Source: Hymenobacter sedentarius (GTDB lineage: Bacteria > Bacteroidota > Bacteroidia > Cytophagales > Hymenobacteraceae). From it: DNA of 64,000 nucleotides. How positions within the stretch are numbered: the stretch's first letter is position 1; every line of letters starts with the position of its first letter. This document shows, in pieces, positions 1 to 8,430 of the stretch. The notes below the pieces were generated by a model. It did not search any database, was not told where the DNA came from, and saw only the letters and a program-made list of their open reading frames with translations. The DNA is taken from positions 3,286,001-3,350,000 of the forward strand of contig NZ_CP013909.1 in the NCBI RefSeq assembly GCF_001507645.1, given 5' to 3'. The position numbers and the translations under genes are program-made.

Positions 1-138
1 GGAAGCCGGAAGCACTACCGCGGCGCGGTAAGTTTTGTGCATGACCGCGCTGGGAATGGCCAGCGTATCGATGCGAGCTGCAAAAGAGGCGGTAGATGCT
101 GTGAGGAGGAATAGCGTAAGGAGTAGGAGGCGGAGCAT
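1..138 (-). CDS. Secreted esterase-like protein, N-terminus only (cut by window edge)
   Basis: Reading leftward from the ATG at 136-138 gives 46 codons without a stop up to the window edge. The first ~20 residues are a clear signal peptide (Leu/Thr-rich core, then ATASFAAR-like cleavage context). The following stretch, IPSAVMHKTYRAAVVLP, resembles the start of the secreted esterase D / feruloyl-esterase-like alpha/beta hydrolases, where a K-x-Y-R-A-A-V-V-L-P strand opens the fold. The catalytic part lies outside the window, so the family call is tentative. A family A palindrome lies upstream of its start. Confidence 0.6.
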   Translation of the reverse strand, partial: MLRLLLLTLFLLTASTASFAARIDTLAIPSAVMHKTYRAAVVLPAS

Positions 139-222
139 GAGGACGGAATTGTGTGGAATGGGAGTGAGCGATATAAAAACGTCATGCTGTGAGCGTCTTG
201 CTTACAGCAATAAACCAATCCT

Positions 223-311
223 CTGTCATGCAGAGCGCAGCGAAGCATCTTATCGAGTTAGAACGAATCGTTGTGGCGTGATAAGATGCTTCGCTACGCT
301 CTGCATGACAG
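223..311. repeat. Family A inverted repeat, copy 1
   Basis: Arms of about 32 bp at 223-254 and 280-311 pair almost perfectly; the outer ends are CTGTCATGC / GCATGACAG. The ~25-nt loop carries GAACGAATCGTT, a core that recurs in the other copies. The copy sits between the divergently placed esterase start and the aspA 3' end. No ORF is encoded. Confidence 0.85.
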
Positions 312-376
312 ACGGCGCGGGCAAGATGAGTCGCTGCAATCTGCTAGACGGATTACCGGAAATGTGCCGACGGGCG

Positions 377-1783
377 TTACCGCATAAACACCGGCCGAAT
401 CAGATTTTCGAACGTGAAAATCTCGTCCCATTTCTCCTGGGTGAGCAGCCCGCGTTCGGTCACAGCAATGTCGTGCACGGACTTGCCGGTGAGGAGGGCT
501 TCCTTGGCGATTTCGGCTGAGGCCTCGTAGCCAATGACGGGGTTGAGCTGGGTGACGATGCCAATGCTATTGCGCACGAGGCTTTCGGCGTGGGCCTTGT
601 TGGCGGTGATGCCCACCACGCACTTGTCGCGCAGGGTGCGGCAGGCGTTGGTCATGTAGCTGATGCTGGTGAACAGGGCGAAGGAAATCACCGGCTCCAT
701 CACGTTGAGCTGGAGCTGGCCGGCTTCGGCGGCCATGGTCACGGTGAGGTCGGCCCCGATGACGTAGAAGGCGGTCTGGTTCACCACTTCGGGCACCACG
801 GGGTTCACCTTGCCGGGCATGATGCTGGAGCCGGGCTGCAGGGGCGGCAGGTTGATTTCGTTGATGCCGCAGCGGGGGCCCGAGGAGAGCAGGCGCAGGT
901 CGTTGCAGATTTTGGAGAGTTTCACCGCCGTGCGCTTGAGCACGCCGGAGAGCTGCACGTAGGCGCCCGTGTCATAGGTGGCCTCGATGAGGTCGCCAGC
1001 CAGGATGAGGTTGAGGCCGGTGATGCGGCGCAGGTACTCGGTCACGAGCTCGGGGTAGCCGGCAGGGGCATTTACGCGGGTGCCGATGGCGGTGGCGCCC
1101 ATGTTGATTTCATCGATGAGGCGGCGCGAGTCGTCGATGCGGAGCAGCTCCTCGCGCAGGTTGGTGGCGAAGGCGTGGAACTCGTCGCCCATGCTCATCG
1201 GCACGGCATCCTGGAGCTGGGTGCGGCCCATCTTGAGTACGTCCTGGAACTCCACGCCTTTCTGCGCGAAGGCATCGGCCAGCGCGCCCAGGGTTTCCCG
1301 GTAGCCCACCAGCTTGTTGTTGAGCGCAATGCGAAAGGCGGTGGGGTAGGCGTCGTTGGTGCTTTGCGAGCAGTTGACGTGGTTGTTGGGGTGGCAGTAC
1401 TGATAGGCACCCTTGGGGTGGCCCATGATTTCGAGGGCCACGTTGGCAATTACTTCGTTGGCGTTCATGTTCACTGACGTGCCCGCACCGCCCTGAATCA
1501 TGTCGGTGAGAAACTGATTGTCGAACTCGCCGGCTGCCACTCGGTCGCAGGCCGCCACAATGGCTTCGCCGATGGGGGCGGGCAGCACGCCCAGCTCGCA
1601 GTTGGCCAGGGCCGCGCCTTTTTTCACGTAGGCCAGGGCCTGCACAAACAGCCGCTCGGTGTTGATGGGAATGCCGGTAATGGAGAAGTTCTCGAGGGCG
1701 CGCAGGGTCTGGATGCCGTAGTATGCGGTGTCGGGCAGCTCGCGTTCGCCGAGGAAGTCGTGTTCAATTCGGAAGGTGGTCAT
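377..1783 (-). CDS. aspA: Aspartate ammonia-lyase (aspartase)
   Basis: Cytosolic enzyme of 468 aa deaminating L-aspartate to fumarate and ammonia. The fumarase/aspartase superfamily signature GSSIMPGKVNP is at residues 318-328, the GTSVNMNANE segment at 101-110 and QSTNDAYP at 140-147. The N-terminus (EHDFLGERELPDTAYYGIQT) and the ENFSITG motif favour aspartase over class II fumarase. ATG at 1783 is chosen because the family N-terminus begins there; the open frame upstream to 1999 has no family similarity. A TACGTTTG box on the minus strand at 1837-1844 is a plausible promoter. Length is normal. It is a single gene, with no aspartate transporter beside it. Confidence 0.93.
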   Translation of the reverse strand: MTTFRIEHDFLGERELPDTAYYGIQTLRALENFSITGIPINTERLFVQALAYVKKGAALANCELGVLPAPIGEAIVAACDRVAAGEFDNQFLTDMIQGGAGTSVNMNANEVIANVALEIMGHPKGAYQYCHPNNHVNCSQSTNDAYPTAFRIALNNKLVGYRETLGALADAFAQKGVEFQDVLKMGRTQLQDAVPMSMGDEFHAFATNLREELLRIDDSRRLIDEINMGATAIGTRVNAPAGYPELVTEYLRRITGLNLILAGDLIEATYDTGAYVQLSGVLKRTAVKLSKICNDLRLLSSGPRCGINEINLPPLQPGSSIMPGKVNPVVPEVVNQTAFYVIGADLTVTMAAEAGQLQLNVMEPVISFALFTSISYMTNACRTLRDKCVVGITANKAHAESLVRNSIGIVTQLNPVIGYEASAEIAKEALLTGKSVHDIAVTERGLLTQEKWDEIFTFENLIRPVFMR

Positions 1784-1836
1784 GGGCAGGGGCCGGTGGG
1801 ATGGAGGGGCTTGTACGAAATGAGTAAAGCGGCAGA

Positions 1837-1844
1837 CAAACGTA
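1837..1844 (-). promoter_or_regulatory. Putative -7 element for aspA
   Basis: TACGTTTG on the minus strand matches the Bacteroidota -7 consensus TAnnTTTG and lies about 54 nt before the aspA ATG. No convincing -33 TTG was found, so this is positional evidence only. Confidence 0.4.
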
Positions 1845-1926
1845 CAGCTCAGCTTGGCTAAGTGTGGGGTTTGCGGTGTTCCTTTACTGCATTCCCGCCC
1901 AAAAATTATCCGCGTTTTCGCTCTGC

Positions 1927-3678
1927 ATGAAACTTCGCTACCTGCCCTTGCTGGCCCTGGCCGTAGCCAGCTGTTCCCACGGTGATAAGCCAGCCGCAAC
2001 CGCTGCGTCCGATGCCCGCTTCGATGCCTTCAAAAACCGGTTTATAGAAGCGCTTTGGCGCCAAAACCCTGATTTTGCTTCCTCGCAGGACTACCACAAG
2101 TACGATTCGCTGCAGGTAATCCCCGATGCCGCCCAGCGCCGGCGCGACGCCGCTTTTACGCAGCAGTACCTGGCCGCGCTCGGCAAGTTCTCGCTGGATA
2201 GCCTCTCGCCCAACAACCAGATTGACCTGCGCCTGCTGCGCAACGAGCTGCGGGCCGAACGCTGGTACGCCGATACGCTCCAGAATTGGCAGTGGAACCC
2301 GGCCGGCTACAACCTGGGCGCCACGGTGGGCGACCTGCTCAACGGCCGCTACTTCCCGCTGGACCGCCGCCTGCGCAACATCTCCGACAAAATCAGCCAC
2401 GCCGCGGAGTTTTACGCTGCTGCGCGGGCCAACCTCAGCAGCCCAACGCGGGAACACACCCAGCTGGCCATCAAGCAAAACACCGGCGGCCTGGCCGTAT
2501 TCGGCTCGGCCTTAGCCGACTCGGTGCAGAAGTCGGGACTGAGCGCGGTGGAGAAAAAAACGCTTACCGACCGCATCGCCGCCACGCGGCAGGCGGTGCA
2601 GGGCTACCTCGATTTTTTGCAGAAGCAGGTGCTGCCGGCTGGCAAGTTTCGCTCGTTCCGCATCGGCAAGGACCTGTTTGACCAGAAGTTTGCCTACGAC
2701 ATTCAGTCGCATTTCACCGCCGCCGAAATTTACCAGCAAGCCCTTAAGCACAAGGCCGAGCTGTTGCACGACATGGGCCAACGCGCCGCGCGGCTGTACC
2801 CCAAGTATTTCCCCGGCCAAAAAGCCCCGGCCGACACGCTGGCACTCATCACCGCCGTGGTCAATCAGCTCACCTTGAAGCACGCCCCGCGCGAAGGGTT
2901 TGTGGATGCGGTGAAGCGCCAGATTCCGACGCTGGTGGCGTTTGTAAACGAGCATAAGCTTCTGACCCAGGACCCCAGCAAGCCGCTGGTGGTGCGCGAA
3001 ACGCCGCTCTACATGCGCGGCAGCGGCACGGGCGCCAGCGTATCGGCCCCCGGCCCCTATGACAAAGGCGCCAATACTTATTATAACGTGGAGCCGATTC
3101 CGGCCGAGTGGACGCCGGCTCAGGCCGAGAGCTACCTGCGCGAGTACAACGACTACACCCTGCAGATTCTCAACATCCACGAGGCCATTCCCGGCCATTA
3201 CACTCAGCTGGTGTACGCCAACCGCTCGCCTTCACTGGTGAAAAGCATTTTCAGCAACGGCGCCATGGTGGAGGGCTGGGCCGTGTACGCCGAGCGCATG
3301 ATGCTGGAAAACGGCTACGGCAAGAACTCCGACGAGATGTGGCTGCTCTGGGACAAGTGGAACATGCGCGTGACCCTGAACAGCATCATCGACCGCGCCA
3401 TTCAGGTCGACAACATGAGCGAAAACGACGTGGTGACGATGCTACGCCGCGATGGTTTCCAAGAGGAAGCCGAGGCCCGCGGAAAGTGGCTGCGCGCCAC
3501 GCTCAGCCAGGTGCAGCTCAGCAGCTACTTCTCGGGCTACACCGAGATTTATGCCCTGCGCGAAGAAATAAAGAAAAAGCAAGGCAAGAATTTCAACCTG
3601 AAAGCCTTTCACGAAGAGTTTCTCAGCTACGGCAGCGCCCCGGTCAAATACATCCGCGAGCTGATGCTGCGGAAGTAA
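1927..3678 (+). CDS. DUF885 family lipoprotein (putative metallopeptidase)
   Basis: A 583-aa protein with a lipoprotein signal ending in LALAVASC, placing the lipidated Cys near residue 17; ATG 1927 is chosen because it gives this signal. The body is DUF885, with the diagnostic HEAIPGHY motif and the later GWAVYAERMM helix, which in this family resembles a zinc-metallopeptidase active site (first His pair plus downstream Glu). It is probably a periplasm-facing or outer-membrane-anchored peptidase of unknown substrate. Length is typical for the family. It is divergent from aspA, with about 140 bp of shared upstream DNA. Confidence 0.88.
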   Translation: MKLRYLPLLALAVASCSHGDKPAATAASDARFDAFKNRFIEALWRQNPDFASSQDYHKYDSLQVIPDAAQRRRDAAFTQQYLAALGKFSLDSLSPNNQIDLRLLRNELRAERWYADTLQNWQWNPAGYNLGATVGDLLNGRYFPLDRRLRNISDKISHAAEFYAAARANLSSPTREHTQLAIKQNTGGLAVFGSALADSVQKSGLSAVEKKTLTDRIAATRQAVQGYLDFLQKQVLPAGKFRSFRIGKDLFDQKFAYDIQSHFTAAEIYQQALKHKAELLHDMGQRAARLYPKYFPGQKAPADTLALITAVVNQLTLKHAPREGFVDAVKRQIPTLVAFVNEHKLLTQDPSKPLVVRETPLYMRGSGTGASVSAPGPYDKGANTYYNVEPIPAEWTPAQAESYLREYNDYTLQILNIHEAIPGHYTQLVYANRSPSLVKSIFSNGAMVEGWAVYAERMMLENGYGKNSDEMWLLWDKWNMRVTLNSIIDRAIQVDNMSENDVVTMLRRDGFQEEAEARGKWLRATLSQVQLSSYFSGYTEIYALREEIKKKQGKNFNLKAFHEEFLSYGSAPVKYIRELMLRK

Positions 3679-3762
3679 TCGCCAGTTCATCCAACTGGGC
3701 CGGAGCACCGGAATCATTTAGATGTTCATGGTGTCTGAGGCGCGGGGTAGCAAGGTTGACCT

Positions 3763-3770
3763 TACTTTTG
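3763..3770 (+). promoter_or_regulatory. Putative -7 element for the thioredoxin-like gene
   Basis: TACTTTTG is an exact TAnnTTTG match 28 nt before the ATG at 3798. Spacing suggests a short leader. The -33 element is not clear. Confidence 0.45.
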
Positions 3771-3797
3771 CTGGCGCCCCGCCATTGCCACTATTCT

Positions 3798-4157
3798 ATG
3801 TTAGAAAAACTACTCAATTCGGCCGTCGTTGATACGGATGACCAGGGGCTCCGGCAGTTCATCTACGAGCACCCGAAGGTGTTGGCCCAATTTACGGCCG
3901 ATAACTGCCCGATTTGCGCGTTGGTAGCCCCGGGCTTTCAAAGGCTTGCCGGCGACAAAGCCTACGACGGCATCTTGTTCATCCGGCTCGATTCCGACGA
4001 AAACCCCGTAGCCAAGCACCTGATGGCCCAGCGCGCGGCGCCGTTTTTCGTGAGCTACTGCCAGGGCCGGATGCTGGAGTGCGACACCCAGGTAACCGAT
4101 GCAGCCGTGCTGGCCCAGCTCGACCGCCTGCGCGCTCACCAGCCCCAACCGGCCTAG
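3798..4157 (+). CDS. Thioredoxin-like protein with CPIC motif
   Basis: A 119-aa soluble protein. Residues ~25-75 follow the thioredoxin pattern: beta strand, then NCPIC with Cys37 and Cys40, then a helix and a strand (GILFIRLDSDENP). A proline-containing strand, APFFVSY, stands where the cis-Pro loop should be. No signal peptide, so probably a cytosolic thiol reductase or thioredoxin-family protein. CPIC differs from the classical CGPC, so redox potential and substrate cannot be inferred. Start at ATG 3798 is supported by the -7 element just upstream. The next gene begins 25 nt downstream with its own -7 box. Confidence 0.78.
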   Translation: MLEKLLNSAVVDTDDQGLRQFIYEHPKVLAQFTADNCPICALVAPGFQRLAGDKAYDGILFIRLDSDENPVAKHLMAQRAAPFFVSYCQGRMLECDTQVTDAAVLAQLDRLRAHQPQPA

Positions 4158-4171
4158 CACGCCCGTCGCCT

Positions 4172-4179
4172 TACTTTTG
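4172..4179 (+). promoter_or_regulatory. Putative -7 element very close to the ydcF-like start
   Basis: TACTTTTG ends only 3 nt before the ATG at 4183. If used, transcription would start within or just after the annotated start codon region, giving a leaderless mRNA or pointing to a later start. Confidence 0.35.
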
Positions 4180-4182
4180 GCG

Positions 4183-4950
4183 ATGTTTTTCCTACTTTCC
4201 AAAGTTCTCGATTTCGTATTGCTGCCTACCGTGTGGCTGCTGGCGTTGCTGCTAGCCGCGCTGGTGGCCCGGCAGCCGCGTCGCCAGCGCCAGTGGCTGA
4301 TAGCCGCCGCACTGCTCACGCTCGTCGGCACCAATCCGGCCCTCGTCAACGAGGCCTTGCTGGCGTGGGAAATGCCGCCGGTGCCGCTTGCGGCCCTGCC
4401 CGCCCACGCCGATGCCGCTGTGCTGCTCACCGGCGTTACGGAAGTCAGCAAATCGCCGCACGACCGGGTGTATCTGGGTCAGGGCGCCGACCGCCTCACC
4501 AACGCGCTGTGGCTGTACCGGGCCGGACGGGTGCGCCGCATCATCGTATCGGGCGGCTCGGGGGCGGTGCTGCAAAAGGCCCACACCGAAGCCGAGGACT
4601 TAACCACGCTGCTGCGCCTGGCCGGCGTGCCGCAGTCGCACATCCTGGTAGAAACCCGCAGCCGCAATACGCACGAAAACGCGGTGTTCACGAAGCAGCT
4701 GCTGGTTGCCCACCCCGACATCCAGTCGTTGATATTGGTAACCTCGGCGTTCCACGAGCGGCGCGCCCTGGGCTGCTTTTATAAAGTTGGGCTAAGTCCA
4801 ATTCCTTTCCCCGCCGGCTTCCGCACCACCGACCGCGCCCGCACCCCGGACTACTGGTTTGTGCCGGACCCTGAGGCCCTGGTGCTCTGGAGTTTGCTCA
4901 TTCACGAGATGAGCGGTTGGGCTGTTTATAAGGCGTTGGGGTATTTGTGA
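4183..4950 (+). CDS. YdcF-like (DUF218) membrane protein
   Basis: A 255-aa protein with two N-terminal membrane segments (residues ~1-30 and ~37-55) and a DUF218 domain. The domain shows the characteristic strands AVLLTG and RIIVSGGSG, a polar ETRSRNTHENA motif and the ILVTSAFHERRA strand. Members include YdcF and the ElyC/SanA envelope proteins; the domain is thought to bind nucleotides or polyprenyl phosphates, with poorly known function. The membrane anchor and length fit the ElyC-like subgroup. It follows the thioredoxin-like gene with 25 nt between, but a possible own promoter argues against strict co-transcription. Confidence 0.82.
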   Translation: MFFLLSKVLDFVLLPTVWLLALLLAALVARQPRRQRQWLIAAALLTLVGTNPALVNEALLAWEMPPVPLAALPAHADAAVLLTGVTEVSKSPHDRVYLGQGADRLTNALWLYRAGRVRRIIVSGGSGAVLQKAHTEAEDLTTLLRLAGVPQSHILVETRSRNTHENAVFTKQLLVAHPDIQSLILVTSAFHERRALGCFYKVGLSPIPFPAGFRTTDRARTPDYWFVPDPEALVLWSLLIHEMSGWAVYKALGYL

Positions 4951-5013
4951 GTTGAATTAGAACGTCATGGCGGGCGCAGCGAAGCATCTCGTATGGGCTA
5001 GCGACTTAATCGG

Positions 5014-5097
5014 CTGTCATGCTGACGAAGGAAGCATCTTATCAAGTCAGAACCAATCGTTGGAGCGTGATAAGATGCTTTCTTCGTCAGCATGACA
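5014..5097. repeat. Family A inverted repeat, copy 2 (covarying arms)
   Basis: Same architecture as the copy at 223-311, but the middle of the arm is changed on both sides: TGACGAAGGAAGC on the left and GCTTTCTTCGTCA on the right. Pairing is therefore nearly kept while the primary sequence differs. The loop has AACCAATCGTT. A single-arm remnant (GTCATGGCGGGCGCAGC and following bases) lies just upstream at about 4963-4991. Confidence 0.85.
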
Positions 5098-5196
5098 ACG
5101 AAGCGAGGGGCTACCCTGCGTACTCCAAGTTGTCTGATTCAATTTTGTTGTCTGATTCAATTTTACTTTTACTTGAGCTAAAACCCGCCCTTCCCG

Positions 5197-6591
5197 CTAC
5201 TCCACCTTCGCAGACGCAGCCGCGTCCTTGCCAATCCACACGGATTTCTGGTTCACGAACTCCCGGATGCCCAGGTACGACAGCTCGCGGCCGTAGCCGG
5301 ACTTTTTGACGCCGCCGAAGGGCAGCTCGGGCATGGATTTTACGAGGCCGTTTACGAACACGGCGCCGCTTTCAATTTGCCGGGCCAAGGCTTCGCCTTT
5401 CTTGGAGTCGGAGGTCCAGATGGCGGCGCCCAGGCCGAAGCGGGAGTCGTTGGCGAGGCGCACGGCGTCGTCGGCGTTTTTGGCTTCCAGCACCAAGGCC
5501 ACGGGCCCAAACAGCTCTTCTTCGTAGGCGCGCTGGCCGGGCTTGATGTTCGACAAAATCATGGGCCGAAACAGGGCGGTGCCGGGCTTGGCCTGGCCGC
5601 CGAACAGCTCCACTTTAGCGCCTTGCTCCACAGAGTCGTTTACCTGCTTGGTGAGCTCATCGGCCAGGTCGGGGCGGGCGAGGGGGCCGTACTGCGTGGC
5701 ATCGTCGAGGGGGTCGCCGGGGCGCATGGCCAGCAGGTGGGTTTTCATCTGGCTGATAAAATCCTTGATTACCGGCTTCTCCACGATAAAGCGCTTGGCG
5801 GCAATGCAGCTCTGCCCGGTGTTTATCATGCGGGCCTGGGCCGCGGTTTTGGCCGCCAGGGCCACGTCGGCGTCGGCCAGCACGATGAAGGCGTCGCTAC
5901 CGCCCAGCTCTAGCACGGTTTTCTTGATGTGGGCCCCGGCGATGGCGGCCACGGAGGCGCCGGCGCCCTCGCTGCCGGTGAGCGTGGCCGCGCGCACCCG
6001 GTCGTCGCTCAGCAGCTTCTCAACCAAATCGGAGCCAATAAGCAAGGTGCGGAAACACGCCGGCGGCAGGCCCGCATCGTGAAATATCTTCTCCAGCGCC
6101 AGGGCGCATTGCGGCACATTCGAGGCGTGCTTGAGCAGGCCCACGTTGCCGGCCATCAGGGCCGGCGCGGCAAAGCGCACAACCTGCCAGAGCGGGAAGT
6201 TCCAGGGCATAATGGCCAGCACCACGCCCAGGGGCTGGTAGCTGATGAAGCTGCGGCTGGCGTCGGTTTTCACCACCTCATCGGCCAGGAAACCTTCGGC
6301 GTGCTCGGCGTAGAACTCGCAGCAGGCGGCGCATTTCTGCACTTCGGCGCGGCCGTCGGTCACGGGCTTGCCCATTTCCAGCGCCATGGTGCGGGCCAGG
6401 TCGTCCTGGCGCTCGCGCAGCAGGGCCGCGGCGGCGCGCAGCACGTCGGCCCGGTGGGCAAACGGCGTGGCCTGCCACTTGGCGGCGGCGCGGTGGGCCT
6501 GGTCGAGGATGCGCTCAGTTTTGGCCCAACTAAAAGGAGTGAAACGGCGCAGCACGCGGCCGGTGTGGGGATTGTAAGTTTCGATGGCCAT
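5197..6591 (-). CDS. NAD(P)-dependent succinate-semialdehyde-type aldehyde dehydrogenase
   Basis: A 464-aa cytosolic aldehyde dehydrogenase. Key residues visible are Asn131 in MPWNFPLW, the general base Glu228 in VLELGG and the nucleophile Cys262 in GQSCIAAKRF. The C-terminal PFGGVKKSGYGRELS motif completes the superfamily. The short length and the LGGSDAFIV and GQSCIAAKR sequences fit the GabD/Sad succinate-semialdehyde dehydrogenase clade, whose product feeds succinate into the TCA cycle. Substrate remains an inference. ATG 6591 starts the conserved NPHTGRVL region. No GABA transaminase is adjacent. Confidence 0.88.
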   Translation of the reverse strand: MAIETYNPHTGRVLRRFTPFSWAKTERILDQAHRAAAKWQATPFAHRADVLRAAAALLRERQDDLARTMALEMGKPVTDGRAEVQKCAACCEFYAEHAEGFLADEVVKTDASRSFISYQPLGVVLAIMPWNFPLWQVVRFAAPALMAGNVGLLKHASNVPQCALALEKIFHDAGLPPACFRTLLIGSDLVEKLLSDDRVRAATLTGSEGAGASVAAIAGAHIKKTVLELGGSDAFIVLADADVALAAKTAAQARMINTGQSCIAAKRFIVEKPVIKDFISQMKTHLLAMRPGDPLDDATQYGPLARPDLADELTKQVNDSVEQGAKVELFGGQAKPGTALFRPMILSNIKPGQRAYEEELFGPVALVLEAKNADDAVRLANDSRFGLGAAIWTSDSKKGEALARQIESGAVFVNGLVKSMPELPFGGVKKSGYGRELSYLGIREFVNQKSVWIGKDAAASAKVE

Positions 6592-6814
6592 AACGGGAAG
6601 GCAAGAATAGCAAGGTGAGAAAGACGCAACAGTACGCGGGAAATGGCCTTCAAGCTGAAGCGCAAGGCGGTAATTTCCCAAAGCTTCAACTTCAGTGGGG
6701 GTGGTTCGGTTACGTAGGCCCAGCGCGTATGGTGCCCATTGCCCGGCTCCGCGTATTTTCGTGCGCTAAGTATGGTGCCGGTTCTGGCCTCTTTTTTCAC
6801 TTTCTGTCACTCCC

Positions 6815-7375
6815 GTGTCCGATACCCCCCTTATTTCCCTACCACCCGCCGCCGAGGCGGAACTCGTGCGACGGCTGCAGGCCCGCGACGAATCGGCCAT
6901 GACGCTCTTTTACGAGCGGTATTCGGCGGCCCTCTACGGCGTCATCTTCCGCATTGTGAAAGCCGAAGACGAGGCCGAAGACGTGCTGCAGGAAGCCCTG
7001 GTGAAAATCTGGCACGCCTTTGCCAGCTACGACTCCAGCAAAGGCCGCCTCTTTACCTGGGTTCTTAATATATGTCGGAATCTGAGTATCGATAAAATCC
7101 GCTCACGTCAGCACCGCGTAGGTAGCCGCACTCAGGGACTGGACGATAGTCTGACGGCGCAGCGCCAAGCCGCACCCACGACCTTCCGCCCGGAGCACAT
7201 AGGGCTGCAGGAAATCACGCAGAAATTGATTCCCGAACAGCGTCAGATTATCGACCTGCTCTATTTCGAGGGCTTTACGCAAAGTGAAGTGGCCGAGGAG
7301 CTCAACCTTCCGCTGGGAACGGTGAAAACCCGGGCCCGCACCGCCATCAAAGTCCTTAGCAAACTTATTCGCTGA
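6815..7375 (+). CDS. ECF RNA polymerase sigma factor
   Basis: A 186-aa sigma-70 family factor with two regions. Region 2 (residues ~24-90) includes the DEAEDVLQEALVKIW core-binding helix and FTWVLNICRNLSIDKIR. Region 4 (residues ~125-185) has a helix-turn-helix in GFTQSEVAEELNLPLGTVKTR. It starts at GTG 6815; no ATG precedes region 2 in frame. The next gene, 7 nt downstream, is an RskA-type anti-sigma factor, so the pair is an envelope-responsive ECF sigma/anti-sigma operon. A TATTTTCG box at about 6755 is a weak promoter candidate. Confidence 0.92.
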   Translation: MSDTPLISLPPAAEAELVRRLQARDESAMTLFYERYSAALYGVIFRIVKAEDEAEDVLQEALVKIWHAFASYDSSKGRLFTWVLNICRNLSIDKIRSRQHRVGSRTQGLDDSLTAQRQAAPTTFRPEHIGLQEITQKLIPEQRQIIDLLYFEGFTQSEVAEELNLPLGTVKTRARTAIKVLSKLIR

Positions 7376-7382
7376 ATCAATC

Positions 7383-8291
7383 GTGGAAAACATCCAAGAC
7401 TATATAGAATCGGGCATCCTGGAGCAGTACGCTCTCGGAGAGCTTTCGCCCGCCGAACAAGCGGCCGTGGAAGCACAGGCGGCCCGCCACCCCGAAATCC
7501 AGGCCGAACTGCAACAGGTACAGGAGGCGTTGGGTTTTTATGCCGAAGCACACGCCCTCACGCCACCTGCCGGCATGCGCGAGCGGGTGCTGGGCAACGT
7601 AATGGCTCAGATTGCGAAGCCCAGCAGTACGCTGCGGGCCGATGTAGACGCCGTGGCCCAAGCCAATAGCGTCGCCTATGCTTCTACAAATCAACCCGTG
7701 GACTCGGCCCCAGAAGCGGTGGTGCGGCCCCTGTCCTCGGCTGCTCCGGTGGCTGCTAGTTCCTCGCGCTCCACTTGGGCCATGGCGGCCTCGGTGGCCC
7801 TTATCCTGAGCCTGGGCGCCAATGCGCTGCTATACAGCCGCTGGAAAGACGCTAGCTCCGACCTCGTGGCCCTGCAAAACGACCAGGCCCGCTTCGCCAC
7901 CACGACCACTGTGGTGCAGAAAGAACTCGGCGCCCTGCGCCAGGAAAACCAAGTGTTGCGCAGCGACGAGTTCCGGGCCGTGGCCCTGGCCGGCACCAAA
8001 ACTGCGCCCACGGCGCACGCCAAGGTGCTGTTTAACCCCGCGACCCATAAGGTCTTCGTCGACGTGAAAAGCCTGCCCGCCCTGCCCGCCGGCAAGCAGT
8101 ACCAGCTCTGGGCCCTCGACAAAGGCCAGCCCGTGGATGCCGGCGTGCTCACCGCGGCCACGGCCACTGGCGAAGGCCTTCAGCAGATGAAAGACATTGC
8201 CAGCGCCCAGACCTTTGCCATGACGGTGGAGCCCGAAGGCGGCAGCGTAAGCCCAACCCTGAGCACCATGACCGTGGTGGGGAACATCTAA
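7383..8291 (+). CDS. RskA-type transmembrane anti-sigma factor
   Basis: A 302-aa protein. The N-terminal ~80 residues form a cytosolic anti-sigma domain with the typical GILEQYALGELSPAEQ opening. One membrane segment lies at ~130-150 (AASVALILSLGANALL). The C-terminal ~120 residues match the RskA extracytoplasmic domain (LPALPAGKQYQLWAL, VTVEPEGGSVSPT-like). A GTG start at 7383, 7 nt after the sigma gene, implies translational coupling. It presumably holds the upstream ECF sigma at the membrane until proteolysis. A strong hairpin follows at 8361. Confidence 0.9.
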   Translation: MENIQDYIESGILEQYALGELSPAEQAAVEAQAARHPEIQAELQQVQEALGFYAEAHALTPPAGMRERVLGNVMAQIAKPSSTLRADVDAVAQANSVAYASTNQPVDSAPEAVVRPLSSAAPVAASSSRSTWAMAASVALILSLGANALLYSRWKDASSDLVALQNDQARFATTTTVVQKELGALRQENQVLRSDEFRAVALAGTKTAPTAHAKVLFNPATHKVFVDVKSLPALPAGKQYQLWALDKGQPVDAGVLTAATATGEGLQQMKDIASAQTFAMTVEPEGGSVSPTLSTMTVVGNI

Positions 8292-8360
8292 AAGCCCTGT
8301 CCGCACTCTGCGAAGGGAAGAACCAAAAGAGTTGAGCTGATTTCCCATAACTTTCGGAGG

Positions 8361-8404
8361 ATTACCGCCTGTGGGCCAAAGCGGCTGGCAGGCGGTAATT
8401 TTGT
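8361..8404 (+). terminator. Hairpin after the sigma/anti-sigma operon, overlapping the H-NOX promoter
   Basis: Perfect 11-bp arms (ATTACCGCCTG / CAGGCGGTAAT) enclose a further partly paired loop and are followed by TTTTG. It could terminate the sigma operon. The 3' arm overlaps a TAATTTTG -7 element at 8396-8403. Confidence 0.6.
8396..8403 (+). promoter_or_regulatory. Putative -7 element for the H-NOX gene
   Basis: TAATTTTG is an exact TAnnTTTG match 27 nt before ATG 8431. It shares bases with the 3' arm of the preceding hairpin, so termination and initiation signals overlap. Confidence 0.45.
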
Positions 8405-8430
8405 ATTCTACCAGTCTGAAACCCTCTTTT

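Noticed and set aside
15..248. 77-aa minus-strand ORF overlapping the esterase N-terminus
   Set aside because: Uses a family A repeat arm for its start; the overlapping frame has a proper signal peptide and esterase-like sequence.
223..311. Family A palindromes as rho-independent terminators
   Set aside because: Arms are too long, no T-run follows, and copies also occur upstream of genes; they behave as a dispersed repeat family.
590..1477. 295-aa open frame antisense to aspA
   Set aside because: His/Gly/Val-rich shadow of a GC-rich gene with strong codon bias; no domain, and aspA is unambiguous on the other strand.
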